Shown here: positions 25,016-33,966 of the stretch, piece by piece
Layout of the letters: every line of letters begins with the position of its first letter
Position numbering within the stretch: position 1 is the stretch's first letter
Assembly (NCBI RefSeq): GCF_051062515.1
Contig: NZ_JAMXEK010000008.1
DNA from: Aliarcobacter sp017996075
GTDB lineage: Bacteria > Campylobacterota > Campylobacteria > Campylobacterales > Arcobacteraceae
Strand: one strand, 5' to 3'
Length of the DNA stretch: 64,000 nucleotides
Notes under the pieces: generated by a model
What the model saw: the letters and a program-made list of their open reading frames with translations, nothing else
Database searches by the model: none
Told to the model about the DNA's origin: nothing
Program-made: the position numbers and the translations under genes

Positions 25016-26419
25016 CTATTTCTCCTCGTTAAATAATTTATTTGCAGCTTCTTTCATAACTTGCTCATTTTTCTCTTGAAGAATTCTATCTAAAAATATA
25101 AATACTTGTTCACTTGCTTTTTCAACAAGGTCAATTTTGTTTTCAATTAACTCTTTTGAGCAAGATATCTCATTTCCAGCACACTCATTTGCAAGAATAT
25201 TTGCCTCTTTGTGAACAATTGAGTGTGGATTATCTAAACCTTTATAAGAGTGAGTGAAACTAAACTCTTGTTTTCCAAGTCCTGTATTATACCACTGCCC
25301 AAGTCTACACTGTGTATGATCAACTGGTTTAAAGTTATGTGAGTTACCAAAAATTAGTTGATATAAATTATTTTTATAAATAACATGGTCAAGTTTAGCA
25401 AGATTTATAAAGATTTTATTTGAGATACTTTCAACTTCAAAAACAGCTCTATTTGAATTTTTTTGGAATGTATTCATTAATTTACTTAAAGACTCAATTC
25501 TTCCTTTTGTCTCACTAATAACTGATGTAACAGTATCAGAACTCTCTTTTATCTTTTCAGTCTCTTTTTGAATTGTTGTAACAACATCTTTTATCTGTTT
25601 TGCAGCATCTGCACTTCTACTTGCAAGATTTCGCACCTCTTGAGCAACAACAGCAAATCCTTTTCCAGCTTCTCCAGCAGTTGCAGCTTCAACAGCAGCA
25701 TTAAGTGAAAGAATATTTGTTTGGAACGCAATTTCTTGAATAATATTTATAACTTGAGCAATATCCTTACTTTTAGAAACCAAAGATTCTACAACTTCAT
25801 TTTCACTTGCAATCTCTTTATATAAATTATCTGTATCAATTACAACCTCTTTTGTCAAAGTTAATCCTTGAGTTGAACCAAGTGCTGTCTCTTTTGACTC
25901 TTTTTGCATATCTTGAAGATCTTTTAAAAGTTCTAAGTATGTATTTTGAGTATCACCCAAAGATCTTGTCATATTTTTATTATGTCTCTCTAGCAGTCCA
26001 CCCTCTTTATTGTCATGAATAGATGTTTTTACCAAAGATACGATATTGTAGTTATTATATTTTTTTACAGAGATTTTTGCTTCACACTCTTCAAGAATTA
26101 CTTTATCTTCATTTGATTTAACAGCATTTATAATTGCTGAGAAATCTTGTATATGCGATTTTGATAAGTCATTTACAAAAAAAAGTTTATCATTTTCATC
26201 TAATACAACTAATCCCTCTTCTTGAGAAAAAGATGAGATAGTTTTGTAAAGTTCAATCTCTTCATCTTTACTTTTTATAACATCCTCTAGTTTTAAAGAG
26301 TTTGAGTTAATTAAATTTTTCAATTCACTGTCTTTATCTTCAAGCTTATTTTTAAGCTCTAAAATCTCTTTATTTAAGACCTCTATCAAAACGTCATTTT
26401 TTTTGTTTCCAAAGAACAT
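25016..26419 (-). CDS. Cytoplasmic methyl-accepting chemotaxis protein with C-terminal CZB domain
   Basis: Soluble chemoreceptor. 467 aa with no membrane helix: N-terminal coiled coil (about 8-60), PAS-like region (about 60-130), MCP signalling domain (about 150-330) with the hairpin tip EIAFQTNILSLNAAVEAATA and EAGKGFAVVAQEVRNLA, then a C-terminal chemoreceptor zinc-binding domain (about 340-430). The CZB ligands are visible in LDHVIYKNNLY, QCRLGQWY and NPHSIVHKEA. The layout resembles Helicobacter TlpD, a cytosolic sensor linked to oxidative and energy stress. First gene of an MCP-RR-HK-HK-ymdB unit. Confidence 0.93.
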   Translation of the reverse strand: MFFGNKKNDVLIEVLNKEILELKNKLEDKDSELKNLINSNSLKLEDVIKSKDEEIELYKTISSFSQEEGLVVLDENDKLFFVNDLSKSHIQDFSAIINAVKSNEDKVILEECEAKISVKKYNNYNIVSLVKTSIHDNKEGGLLERHNKNMTRSLGDTQNTYLELLKDLQDMQKESKETALGSTQGLTLTKEVVIDTDNLYKEIASENEVVESLVSKSKDIAQVINIIQEIAFQTNILSLNAAVEAATAGEAGKGFAVVAQEVRNLASRSADAAKQIKDVVTTIQKETEKIKESSDTVTSVISETKGRIESLSKLMNTFQKNSNRAVFEVESISNKIFINLAKLDHVIYKNNLYQLIFGNSHNFKPVDHTQCRLGQWYNTGLGKQEFSFTHSYKGLDNPHSIVHKEANILANECAGNEISCSKELIENKIDLVEKASEQVFIFLDRILQEKNEQVMKEAANKLFNEEK

Positions 26420-26468
26420 AAAACAATCCCCTTTTTATATAATTGTTTGAAAAGTATCCAAAAATAAC

Positions 26469-27629
26469 TTAATTCTTATTTAGACGATTTGCACAAATAA
26501 AAGCTTGAGAAAATACTATTTGGAAATTAAAGCCCCCTAGTTCTCCTGTTAAATCCAAACACTCTCCTATAAAATATAAATTTTTTTGTTTTAAACTCTC
26601 AAAAGAGTTATGATTTATCTCATTTGTATCAATACCACCTTTTGTAACTTCTGCTTTTGTATATCCAAAATTTCCAGCTGGACTTAATTCATAATTTTTT
26701 AGAAGTTTTAATTTATCTAAATCTTGTTGTGTTAATTTTGAACAACTTTTATCTTCTAAATCTACTGAAGATAAAAACTCTTGAATAAATCTTTTTGGTA
26801 AAGGAAGTGAAGTTGAGATATTTCTATTTCCAATTAAAAACTTTTCTATTTTCTCTTTTGGCAAAAAATCTATTTGGATTTTCCCTTTTTCCCAATATAA
26901 AGAGGAAGTTAAAACAGCTGGTCCACTAAAACCTTTGTGAGCAAAAAGAAGATTTCCTTCAGTTGCCTTTTTCCCATCTTTGCTATCTGTTAAAATATTT
27001 ACAAATATAGATAATCCTGATAACTCTTTAAACCAAAACTGCTCTTTTTGAACAGTAAAACCTACAAGAGCTGGGTTTAATTTGTTAATTGTATGATTAA
27101 ATTTTTTTGCTATATCAAAAGCAAAACTTGAAGCTCCTAAAGAGCCATAAGATAGTCCACCACTAGCAACTACAACTTTTTTTGACTCTATTATTCCATT
27201 TGATGTTTTAATTGTAAAAAAATTATTAAAATCAACATCTAAAACTTTTGTATCAAGATATTTTTTAATATGTGAAGTTTTTAAAGCAAACATATCAATA
27301 ACATCTTGACTAGAGTTACAAAAATATGTTCCTTTTACAATTTTAGGGTTAATTTTTGGGAAAACTTGATTTTTATTTAAAAACTTTAATAAATCATCTT
27401 TTGAAAAATTCTTTAAAATCTCTTTTACAAAAGTTCTATCTCCTAAATAGTTTTTATCACTTACAAACTCATTTGTGATATTACATTTAGCTCCACCTGA
27501 AACCTTTATTTTTTGCCCTATTTTATTATTTGAATCTATTAGACAAATATTTTTAAATTTATTTTTATCCAAATTTGAAGCAAACATCAAACCACTTGCA
27601 CCTGCTCCAATAATTGCTATATCGAAAAT
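26469..27629 (-). CDS. HI0933/YhiN-family FAD-dependent oxidoreductase (probable ATT start)
   Basis: Flavoprotein of the HI0933/YhiN (BaiN-like) family; the physiological substrate is uncertain. 386 aa from the proposed ATT at 27627-27629. The N-terminal FAD-binding motif DIAIIGAGASGLMFASNL is complete only if translation starts upstream of the first ATG (27590), which lies in the middle of the motif. The only room is the two codons between the kinase stop TAA (27633-27635) and the motif: AAA then ATT. AAAAAAGGA ends six bases before that ATT. Later family marks: SGGAKCNITN and the C-terminal GECLDLTGELGGFNFQ. It is in the same frame as, and directly behind, the histidine kinase gene. Confidence 0.85.
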   Translation of the reverse strand: MFDIAIIGAGASGLMFASNLDKNKFKNICLIDSNNKIGQKIKVSGGAKCNITNEFVSDKNYLGDRTFVKEILKNFSKDDLLKFLNKNQVFPKINPKIVKGTYFCNSSQDVIDMFALKTSHIKKYLDTKVLDVDFNNFFTIKTSNGIIESKKVVVASGGLSYGSLGASSFAFDIAKKFNHTINKLNPALVGFTVQKEQFWFKELSGLSIFVNILTDSKDGKKATEGNLLFAHKGFSGPAVLTSSLYWEKGKIQIDFLPKEKIEKFLIGNRNISTSLPLPKRFIQEFLSSVDLEDKSCSKLTQQDLDKLKLLKNYELSPAGNFGYTKAEVTKGGIDTNEINHNSFESLKQKNLYFIGECLDLTGELGGFNFQIVFSQAFICANRLNKN

Positions 27630-27632
27630 TTT

Positions 27633-28853
27633 TTATCCTTTTTTGACAATAAAAATATTTTTACCATCTTCATATTTATAAAGCAAATTATATCCATTTG
27701 CCTTTAAAATATTAAAAACAATATAAAGACCTAAACCAAAAGACTCATTTGAGGATTTACTATAAAAAGGTTCAAGGTATTTTTCAAAATCTCCTTCTAA
27801 TTTTTTTCCACTATTTACAAATAAAATATCTTCATTTTGTGTTAAAACTTCAACTTTTTTATCATTTGAATACTTTATTGCATTATCAATTAAGTTTTTT
27901 ATAGCTATTGAAAATAGTTTAAAATTTACATTTAACTTAATATTGTCGTATGAATTTTTAACACAATTATCATCTATCATCAAAATATCTTTTGCATTAT
28001 CAAGTAAATCTTCTAAAAAATAACTCTTTTTTTCTAAAACTCTATTTTGAGAAATAAGCTCTTCAATTGTTGCAAATTCATTTATTAAGCTTTCTAAGCG
28101 GTTAAAAACCATCTTTAATTTTTCTATATTTTCATCGCTTTTTTCAAGCTGTAAAAGAAACTTTCCTTTTGTAATTGGAGTTTTAAGCTCATGCATAATA
28201 TTTCTTATAAAAATATTTCTTGACTCTTTTATATTTTTAAGTTTTTGGGCACTTTTTTTGAACTCGTTTGCCAAAAGAGTAACCTCATCTTTACTTCTAC
28301 TATTTGACAATTCAAAATCAAACTTTTCATCACCAAAATTTATAACCTTATCTTTTAACTCTTTTAGTGGAAGTAGTTTTTTTAAAGTATTTATATATAA
28401 AATTGTGATTACAACCAAAAGAGAAACAAATACAAAAATAGTATAAAAACTATTTGTAAGATTCTGGCTATCTAAATCTTTTATTAAAATTTGAGTATCA
28501 AATTTTTCAAAAAATAGATAAATTTTTCCATCTATTTCAAATATTTTAAAAGTTTCATTATGTTTATTTGATCTTGAAAAAATCATTTTCTTGTTGTTAC
28601 TTAAAATATTTTTTATCTCTTCTTTGCTCTCAAATAGTTCATAATTCATATCTAGTAAATTTTTATGAAAATCTTTATCAAAATAAAACTTCTTACCACT
28701 TACCATTTTTATTATTGGTTTATATCTTTCAAATATTTGTTCATTTTTTTTGAAGTTTTCATGACTTAATAAAAATATAAAAGATACTATCAATAAAATA
28801 GATGTTATAAGAAAATTTAGTGTTGTAGAAAATATTATTGAATTTTTATTCAT
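27633..28853 (-). CDS. OmpR-type system sensor histidine kinase (ArsS/CpxA-like)
   Basis: 406 aa: helix 1 (about 10-30), short periplasmic loop (about 31-130), helix 2 (about 135-155), HAMP-like linker, dimerisation domain with IMHELKTPITKGKFLLQLE (the His-Glu-Leu-Lys-Thr-Pro box in the form common to ArsS-type kinases of Campylobacterota) and an ATPase domain with AIKNLIDNAIKYS and SFGLGLYIVFNIL. Its ATG overlaps the response regulator stop by 4 bp. Downstream of a Spy-like periplasmic protein, so an envelope-stress or metal signal is plausible. The stimulus is not evident from the sequence. Confidence 0.92.
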   Translation of the reverse strand: MNKNSIIFSTTLNFLITSILLIVSFIFLLSHENFKKNEQIFERYKPIIKMVSGKKFYFDKDFHKNLLDMNYELFESKEEIKNILSNNKKMIFSRSNKHNETFKIFEIDGKIYLFFEKFDTQILIKDLDSQNLTNSFYTIFVFVSLLVVITILYINTLKKLLPLKELKDKVINFGDEKFDFELSNSRSKDEVTLLANEFKKSAQKLKNIKESRNIFIRNIMHELKTPITKGKFLLQLEKSDENIEKLKMVFNRLESLINEFATIEELISQNRVLEKKSYFLEDLLDNAKDILMIDDNCVKNSYDNIKLNVNFKLFSIAIKNLIDNAIKYSNDKKVEVLTQNEDILFVNSGKKLEGDFEKYLEPFYSKSSNESFGLGLYIVFNILKANGYNLLYKYEDGKNIFIVKKG

Positions 28854-29530
28854 TGTACAAATTTATATCCCATTCCTCTTATTGTTTGAAGATATTTCGG
28901 CTCTTTTTGATTATCTTCTATTTTATGCCTTATTCTATTTATAATAACTGCTAAAGAGCCACTACTTTCATAATCGCTATTTAAAATATCAGAGTTTTCA
29001 AAAATATCATCACGACTTACAATAAATCCTTCTCTTTTTATAAATAGACTTAAAATCTCAAACTCTGCTGCTGTTAATTTTATAGAGATACCATCTTTTG
29101 TAATATCTTTTTTCTCTTCATCCAAAATAAAAGTTTTTTTAATATTTGGCTCTTCTTTTTCATAGGATTTATTAAATCTTCGTAAAATTGTTCTTATTCT
29201 TATTTCCAACTCTCTAGGGTCATAAGGTTTTGGTAAATAATCATCAGCGCCAAGTTTCAAAGCTGTAACTTTATCACTTATATCACTTCTTGCACTTGAA
29301 ATTATTATTGGAATATTAAACTCATCAACAACTCTTTTACAAACATCTAATCCATCCATTCCAGGAAGAGTTAAATCTAAAATTAGTAAATCAAACTTTT
29401 GTAGTTTCAAACTAGAAAGAGCCAAAAATGGCTCTTCAAAATTTACTACTTCAATATTAAACTGCTTTAGATACAAAGATAAAACCTCTGCTAACTCTAA
29501 ATCATCTTCTATCATTGCAATTTTTATCAA
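28850..29530 (-). CDS. OmpR-family response regulator
   Basis: 226 aa: receiver domain (about 1-115) with the acidic pair IEDD, phosphoacceptor Asp in LLILDLTLPGMDGLD and Lys in DYLPKPYDPRELEIRI, then a winged-helix DNA-binding domain (about 130-226; TAAEFEILSLFIKREGFIVS). The start is TTG at 29530, supported by AGGAG five bases upstream. It is the middle gene of spy-like / regulator / kinase; a likely binding site in the spy-like promoter is listed separately. Confidence 0.94.
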   Translation of the reverse strand: MIKIAMIEDDLELAEVLSLYLKQFNIEVVNFEEPFLALSSLKLQKFDLLILDLTLPGMDGLDVCKRVVDEFNIPIIISSARSDISDKVTALKLGADDYLPKPYDPRELEIRIRTILRRFNKSYEKEEPNIKKTFILDEEKKDITKDGISIKLTAAEFEILSLFIKREGFIVSRDDIFENSDILNSDYESSGSLAVIINRIRHKIEDNQKEPKYLQTIRGMGYKFVQ

Positions 29531-29560
29531 AGAAACTCCTTATTTTCTAGTTTTTAATTT

Positions 29561-30010
29561 TTAGTCTTCAAATCTTTGTTTCATCTTCTCTTTTCTTAAA
29601 TCAAGTAGAGTTCTTAATTGCTCTTTTTGTTTTGAATCTAAAACCTTATAAGCTTTATCAATCACATCTGTATGTAACTCCTGATTTTTCTCTCTTTTAT
29701 CTTTCATAATTTTAATAAATTTATCTTTATCAAAACTATCTTTAGTAAATGCATCACAAGGAAGCTCTTGATTTTTTTTACTTTCATTAATTATGTTATC
29801 AATTTTTGTTTTTTGATCTGCTGTTAAATTTAGTTCATAAAACATTCCTAAAATACCATAATTTTGTTTTGACATTTTTTTACCATCTTTTTGATTTATA
29901 GGAGAATTTTTACCATCTTTTCTAAAATCACAATTTGTCCCACCTTGTTGTGCGTACAAACTACTTACTAAGATTGAAGCCAATGCTAAACTTGATACAA
30001 TTTTTCTCAT
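29561..30010 (-). CDS. Spy/CpxP-like periplasmic LTXXQ protein
   Basis: 149 aa from ATG 30010, chosen because AAAGGA precedes it and because it begins a clean signal peptide (MRKIVSSLALASILVSSLYA); an upstream in-frame ATG at 30049 lacks this. The mature part is helical and basic, with one LTXXQ-type motif (LTADQKTKI) and a second related segment (LDSKQKEQLRTLLDLRKEK), as in Spy, CpxP and CnrX-type proteins. Known members are chaperones or sensors that bind stress signals in the periplasm. It precedes an OmpR-type regulator and sensor kinase and may modulate that kinase. Confidence 0.85.
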   Translation of the reverse strand: MRKIVSSLALASILVSSLYAQQGGTNCDFRKDGKNSPINQKDGKKMSKQNYGILGMFYELNLTADQKTKIDNIINESKKNQELPCDAFTKDSFDKDKFIKIMKDKREKNQELHTDVIDKAYKVLDSKQKEQLRTLLDLRKEKMKQRFED

Positions 30011-30076
30011 TTGAAATCCTTTTTTTTGATATATGAAATTATTACACAAATTTCTTAATGATATTTAAATTTTATA

Positions 30077-30092
30077 TTAACGCAAACTTAAC
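30077..30092. promoter_or_regulatory. Candidate OmpR-type direct repeat in the spy-like/GGDEF intergenic region
   Basis: TTAAC at 30077-30081 and again at 30088-30092, 11 bp apart, the spacing bound by OmpR/CpxR-type dimers. Two weaker TTAA copies (30055 and 30065) continue the phase to the left. It lies between the divergent spy-like and GGDEF genes. Confidence 0.35.
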
Positions 30093-30162
30093 AGATAAAA
30101 CAAAGAATAATTTTTATTATGATATAATTATTACTTTCACAAATAAAAAATTGGAGGGCAAT

Positions 30163-32268
30163 TTGAAATTATCAAATTTTATAACAAAATTTATATTTAT
30201 TACTGCATTTACATCTATTATATTAGCATTTTTAATCTCTGCTATTTTTCAATATCTAAATTTTAAAAACAACCTTAATCACTATAGAAAAGAGTTTACA
30301 GAACAAAAAAAAGAAGAAGTTAAAAATGAAGTTTTAATGATTTACGGATTAATAAAATATAAAGAAGAGTTATTAAAAAAAACAGTAGAAGATAGATTAA
30401 TAGATAGAGTAAATCAAGCTTATGCTTTAGCTATGAATATTTACGAAACTAATAAAAAAACAAAAACTGAAAATGAGATAAAATATTTAATAGTACAATC
30501 TTTAAATAATTTTAAATTTAAAGATCACAACAACTACTTTTTTATAAATAGCAATAAAGGTCAAGCTATTTTGTTTGATAATAAAATAACTCTTGATACC
30601 TATGTTGATGTTTGGAATTTAAAAGATTCAAATAATAAACCTATAATACAAATTCAAGCACAAATAGCAAAAGAGCAAAAAGAGGGATTTGTAACTAATA
30701 AATTTATAAAACCAAACTCAAATGATAAAAATAGTTATTCAAAAATATCTTATATAAAACTTTTTGAACCTTTTGACTGGCATATTGGGACAGGTGAATA
30801 TATAGATGAATTAACTAAAAATGCTCAAGAAGAGATACTAGATTGGTTAAATACCATAAAATATAAAAATAGTAGTTACTATTTTTTAAATACAACAGAT
30901 GGACAAACTTTGATTTTTCAAGGAAAAAGAGTTGAACCAAAACCTAATCCATATCCAGAGGTTTTCAAAAGACTAGTGGAAACTGCAAAAAATCCAAATG
31001 GGGATTTTTATAAATATGAATTTAAAAAACCAAATAGCGATGAAGTATCTGAAAAAATTTCTTTTGTAAAACAATATGAAAATTATAATTGGATTATTGG
31101 TTGTGGAGTCTATTTGGATGAAATTGAAAAAGAGTTGCAAAGAAAAGAGGAGATTTTTAAGGAACATATAACTCAACAAATAGTTTCTATGTTTATTATC
31201 TTTTTATTTATTTTAGTAGCTATCTATTTTATCTCAAAATATATCGCAGATTTTATAAATAAAAATATAAAAAATCTAATTCAATCTTTTAGCAAAGCGG
31301 CTTTAAAAAATGAAAAGATAGATACAAATACGCTCACATTTAAAGAGTTTATAATTCTTGTAAATAGTTTAAATAAGACTCTTGAAAATAAAAATATGGT
31401 TGAAAAAAAACTTCAAGATTATATAAATATTGTTAATCAAAATGTAATAATTTCATCTACAAATATACAAGGAGTTATAACTGAAGTTAGTGAAGCATTT
31501 TGTGAAATTTCAGGATATAAAAAAGATGAACTTATAGGAAAATCGCACAATATCGTAAGACATCCTAATACTCCTACTAGTTTTTATAAAGAGATGTGGA
31601 ATACTCTTTTAAGTAAAAAAGAGTGGAGAGGTGAAATTAAAAATCTTGCTAAAAATGGTGATATTTATTGGACTTATGCAATTATGACTCCTATTTTAAA
31701 AAATAGTGAAATTATAGGTTTTACATCAATAAAATCAGATATAACAAACAAAAAACATATAGAAGAGCTTTCAATAACAGATGAGCTAACAAAGATATAC
31801 AATAGAAGATTTTTTAATATAAAAATTGAAGAGGAGATAAATAGAGCAAAAAGAGATAAAAAAGAGCTTTGCTTGATTATTTTAGATATTGACTTTTTTA
31901 AACAATATAACGACACTTATGGTCACCAAGAAGGCGATATTGTAATAAAAAGTGTAGCAAATGTTTTAAAACGTAAAACAAATAGAGCTGATGATTTTGC
32001 ATTTAGAGTTGGGGGAGAAGAGTTTGTAATAATTACTCATATTGAAAAAGATAAAGTTTTGAACTATGCAAACTCTATTAAAGATGATATAGAAAATCTA
32101 AAAATAGAACATAGTGGAAATAAAGCTTCAAAATATGTAACAATTTCTCTAGGAGTAGTTTGTAAAAATGCAATTGAGATAAATAGTAGTGAAGAGTTAT
32201 ACAAAGAAGCTGATGATAATCTGTATGAAGCTAAAAGAAGTGGAAGAAACTGTGTGGTTATAAAATAG
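30163..32268 (+). CDS. Membrane diguanylate cyclase: tandem Cache, PAS and GGDEF
   Basis: Synthesises cyclic di-GMP. 701 aa from TTG 30163, chosen because GGAGGG at 30153-30158 sits four bases before it; an upstream in-frame ATG at 30058 has no ribosome binding site. Domains: helix 1 (about 7-30), two consecutive Cache modules (about 60-195 and 200-330, each with a DWHIGTGEY/NWIIGCGVY-type end strand), helix 2 (about 338-358), PAS (about 415-530, with HNIVRHPNTPTSFYKEMW) and GGDEF (about 540-700) with an intact GGEEF active site. RADD five residues before it matches the RxxD inhibitory site, so product feedback is expected. The next gene starts directly after its stop. Confidence 0.93.
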   Translation: MKLSNFITKFIFITAFTSIILAFLISAIFQYLNFKNNLNHYRKEFTEQKKEEVKNEVLMIYGLIKYKEELLKKTVEDRLIDRVNQAYALAMNIYETNKKTKTENEIKYLIVQSLNNFKFKDHNNYFFINSNKGQAILFDNKITLDTYVDVWNLKDSNNKPIIQIQAQIAKEQKEGFVTNKFIKPNSNDKNSYSKISYIKLFEPFDWHIGTGEYIDELTKNAQEEILDWLNTIKYKNSSYYFLNTTDGQTLIFQGKRVEPKPNPYPEVFKRLVETAKNPNGDFYKYEFKKPNSDEVSEKISFVKQYENYNWIIGCGVYLDEIEKELQRKEEIFKEHITQQIVSMFIIFLFILVAIYFISKYIADFINKNIKNLIQSFSKAALKNEKIDTNTLTFKEFIILVNSLNKTLENKNMVEKKLQDYINIVNQNVIISSTNIQGVITEVSEAFCEISGYKKDELIGKSHNIVRHPNTPTSFYKEMWNTLLSKKEWRGEIKNLAKNGDIYWTYAIMTPILKNSEIIGFTSIKSDITNKKHIEELSITDELTKIYNRRFFNIKIEEEINRAKRDKKELCLIILDIDFFKQYNDTYGHQEGDIVIKSVANVLKRKTNRADDFAFRVGGEEFVIITHIEKDKVLNYANSIKDDIENLKIEHSGNKASKYVTISLGVVCKNAIEINSSEELYKEADDNLYEAKRSGRNCVVIK

Positions 32269-33213
32269 ATGATAATAAAAACTGCTACTTTTAATCTTTT
32301 TCAATTTTGTTCACCTGAGTTTTCATTTTACACAAAAAAGGAAAAGTTTAAAAAAGAAGATTGGGAAGAGAAAAAAAATTGGATCAAAGAGCAACTACAA
32401 AAAATGGATTGCGATATAGTAGGTTTTCAAGAGGTTTTTTCACAAGAAGAGTTAAAAGAGTTAGTTTTAGAGTGTGGATTTAAAGAGTTTGTTGTATCAA
32501 ATAAACCAAAATTAGATGAGAAAAATAGAGTTTTTAAAACAACGACAGTAGCCTTAGCAAGTAAATTTCCAATAAAAGAGATTAAAAAAGTTTCAAAAAA
32601 TGAGAATTTTACTTTTGCTAGAGAACCTATAAAAGCAACTATCTGTTTAAAAAACAATTTAGAGATAAATGTATATGTAGCTCACTTAAAATCAAATAGA
32701 TTAAATGAGTTTGAATATAAATTTACAAAAGATTCTACTCTTGAAGAGAAGAAAGAAAAACTAAATATTGCTTTAAAAAACAACTACTCACTATCACTTA
32801 AACAAAGAATAAATGAAGCAAAAACACTTCACTTTGATATAAAAAAAGATAAGCTACCCTCAATTTTACTTTGTGACTTAAATGATAGAGAGTTTTCAAT
32901 AACTATTGACGCTTTGACAAATAAGAGATTTTATAAAAATGAGTTAAAAAAAGATGATTTTATACTTTTTGATAGCTATGATATTGCTCCAAAAAAAGTT
33001 TACAATCCACACCCTGAGTTTAAAGGGTTCAAAAGAGTTCCTACAAGTTATTTTGTAGGACATGGAAATACACTTGATTTTATCTTTGTATCAAAAGATT
33101 TAGAAAATAGTATCAAAAATCATAAAGTTTTTGATGAGCATTTACAAAAAAACAGAAATGGAACTCTAAAACAAAGCGATCATGCTCAAGTTGTTTGTGA
33201 AATAGAGATTTAA
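32269..33213 (+). CDS. Endonuclease/exonuclease/phosphatase-fold protein
   Basis: 314 aa, Mg-dependent phosphohydrolase fold. Catalytic positions visible: FQEVF (metal-binding Glu, about 51), HLKSNR (about 133-138), LLCDLNDRE (Asp and Asn) and the C-terminal SDHAQVV with the general-base His. No signal peptide. Its ATG immediately follows the stop of the diguanylate cyclase, so co-expression is likely. The substrate (nucleic acid, phosphoinositide-like lipid or nucleotide) cannot be told from the sequence. Confidence 0.88.
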   Translation: MIIKTATFNLFQFCSPEFSFYTKKEKFKKEDWEEKKNWIKEQLQKMDCDIVGFQEVFSQEELKELVLECGFKEFVVSNKPKLDEKNRVFKTTTVALASKFPIKEIKKVSKNENFTFAREPIKATICLKNNLEINVYVAHLKSNRLNEFEYKFTKDSTLEEKKEKLNIALKNNYSLSLKQRINEAKTLHFDIKKDKLPSILLCDLNDREFSITIDALTNKRFYKNELKKDDFILFDSYDIAPKKVYNPHPEFKGFKRVPTSYFVGHGNTLDFIFVSKDLENSIKNHKVFDEHLQKNRNGTLKQSDHAQVVCEIEI

Positions 33214-33218
33214 AAGTT

Positions 33219-33908
33219 TTAAGTTTCTATATAATAACCAACCCCTTGAATATTTTTCAAATAATTCAAAGGTAGTTTTTTTCTAAGGTTTTTTATAAAT
33301 TGTCTCATTGCATTTTGGCTCATTTGAATATTATCATCACATATATGATTAAAAATCTCTTCATATGAAATAACTGACTTTTTTGATATTAAAAGTTCCA
33401 AAAACAAAATCTCTTTTTTGGTTAAAACAAACTCTTCTTTATCATTTGAGATAATAGATTTTTGACTATTAAAATACCAATTATCTTTTAGCATATATAT
33501 TTTCTGGTTGGTATTTGATTTTAAAAAAGATTCAAATGCCTCAATTAATTTTGCATTTGTAATAGGCTTTACTATATATTTTATTAAATTAAGTTCAGTT
33601 GCCTCTAAAAGATAATCCAAATTTGTATATGCAGAAGTTATTACTATTTTTATATCTTTATCATTTTCTCTAATCTTTTTTATTAAATCAATACCTGATT
33701 CATTTTCCATCTTTATGTCAGTCATTAATAAATCTGGTTTTTCTAAAAGATACTTTTCATAAGCCTCTTTAGAATTTTTTGCAACAAAAACTTCTTTGAA
33801 ATAGTGTTTTAAAATCTCTTCAAAATTTTCTCTTATTCCTCTATCATCTTCAACATATAAGATTGTAAATGCTTTAAGTTTTTTTAGTAAATTATTCATA
33901 TTTGACAA
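33219..33908 (-). CDS. Response regulator with winged-helix output (DctR-like)
   Basis: 229 aa: receiver (about 10-125) with VEDDRG, phosphoacceptor Asp in LLMTDIKMENESGIDL, Thr/Ser in VITSAYTN and Lys in YIVKPIT, followed by an OmpR-type DNA-binding domain (about 140-229; VLTKKEILFLELLISKKSV). Divergent from the Cache-type kinase at 33967, its probable partner. The TRAP transporter dctPQM lies just beyond the kinase, so control of dicarboxylate uptake is likely by analogy with DctRS systems. The candidate target repeat lies upstream of dctP. Confidence 0.9.
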   Translation of the reverse strand: MSNMNNLLKKLKAFTILYVEDDRGIRENFEEILKHYFKEVFVAKNSKEAYEKYLLEKPDLLMTDIKMENESGIDLIKKIRENDKDIKIVITSAYTNLDYLLEATELNLIKYIVKPITNAKLIEAFESFLKSNTNQKIYMLKDNWYFNSQKSIISNDKEEFVLTKKEILFLELLISKKSVISYEEIFNHICDDNIQMSQNAMRQFIKNLRKKLPLNYLKNIQGVGYYIET

Positions 33909-33966
33909 AAATCCATATTAGTAAAGATATGATATTATAGCAAACTGTTTAATTAAAGAGGTAATT

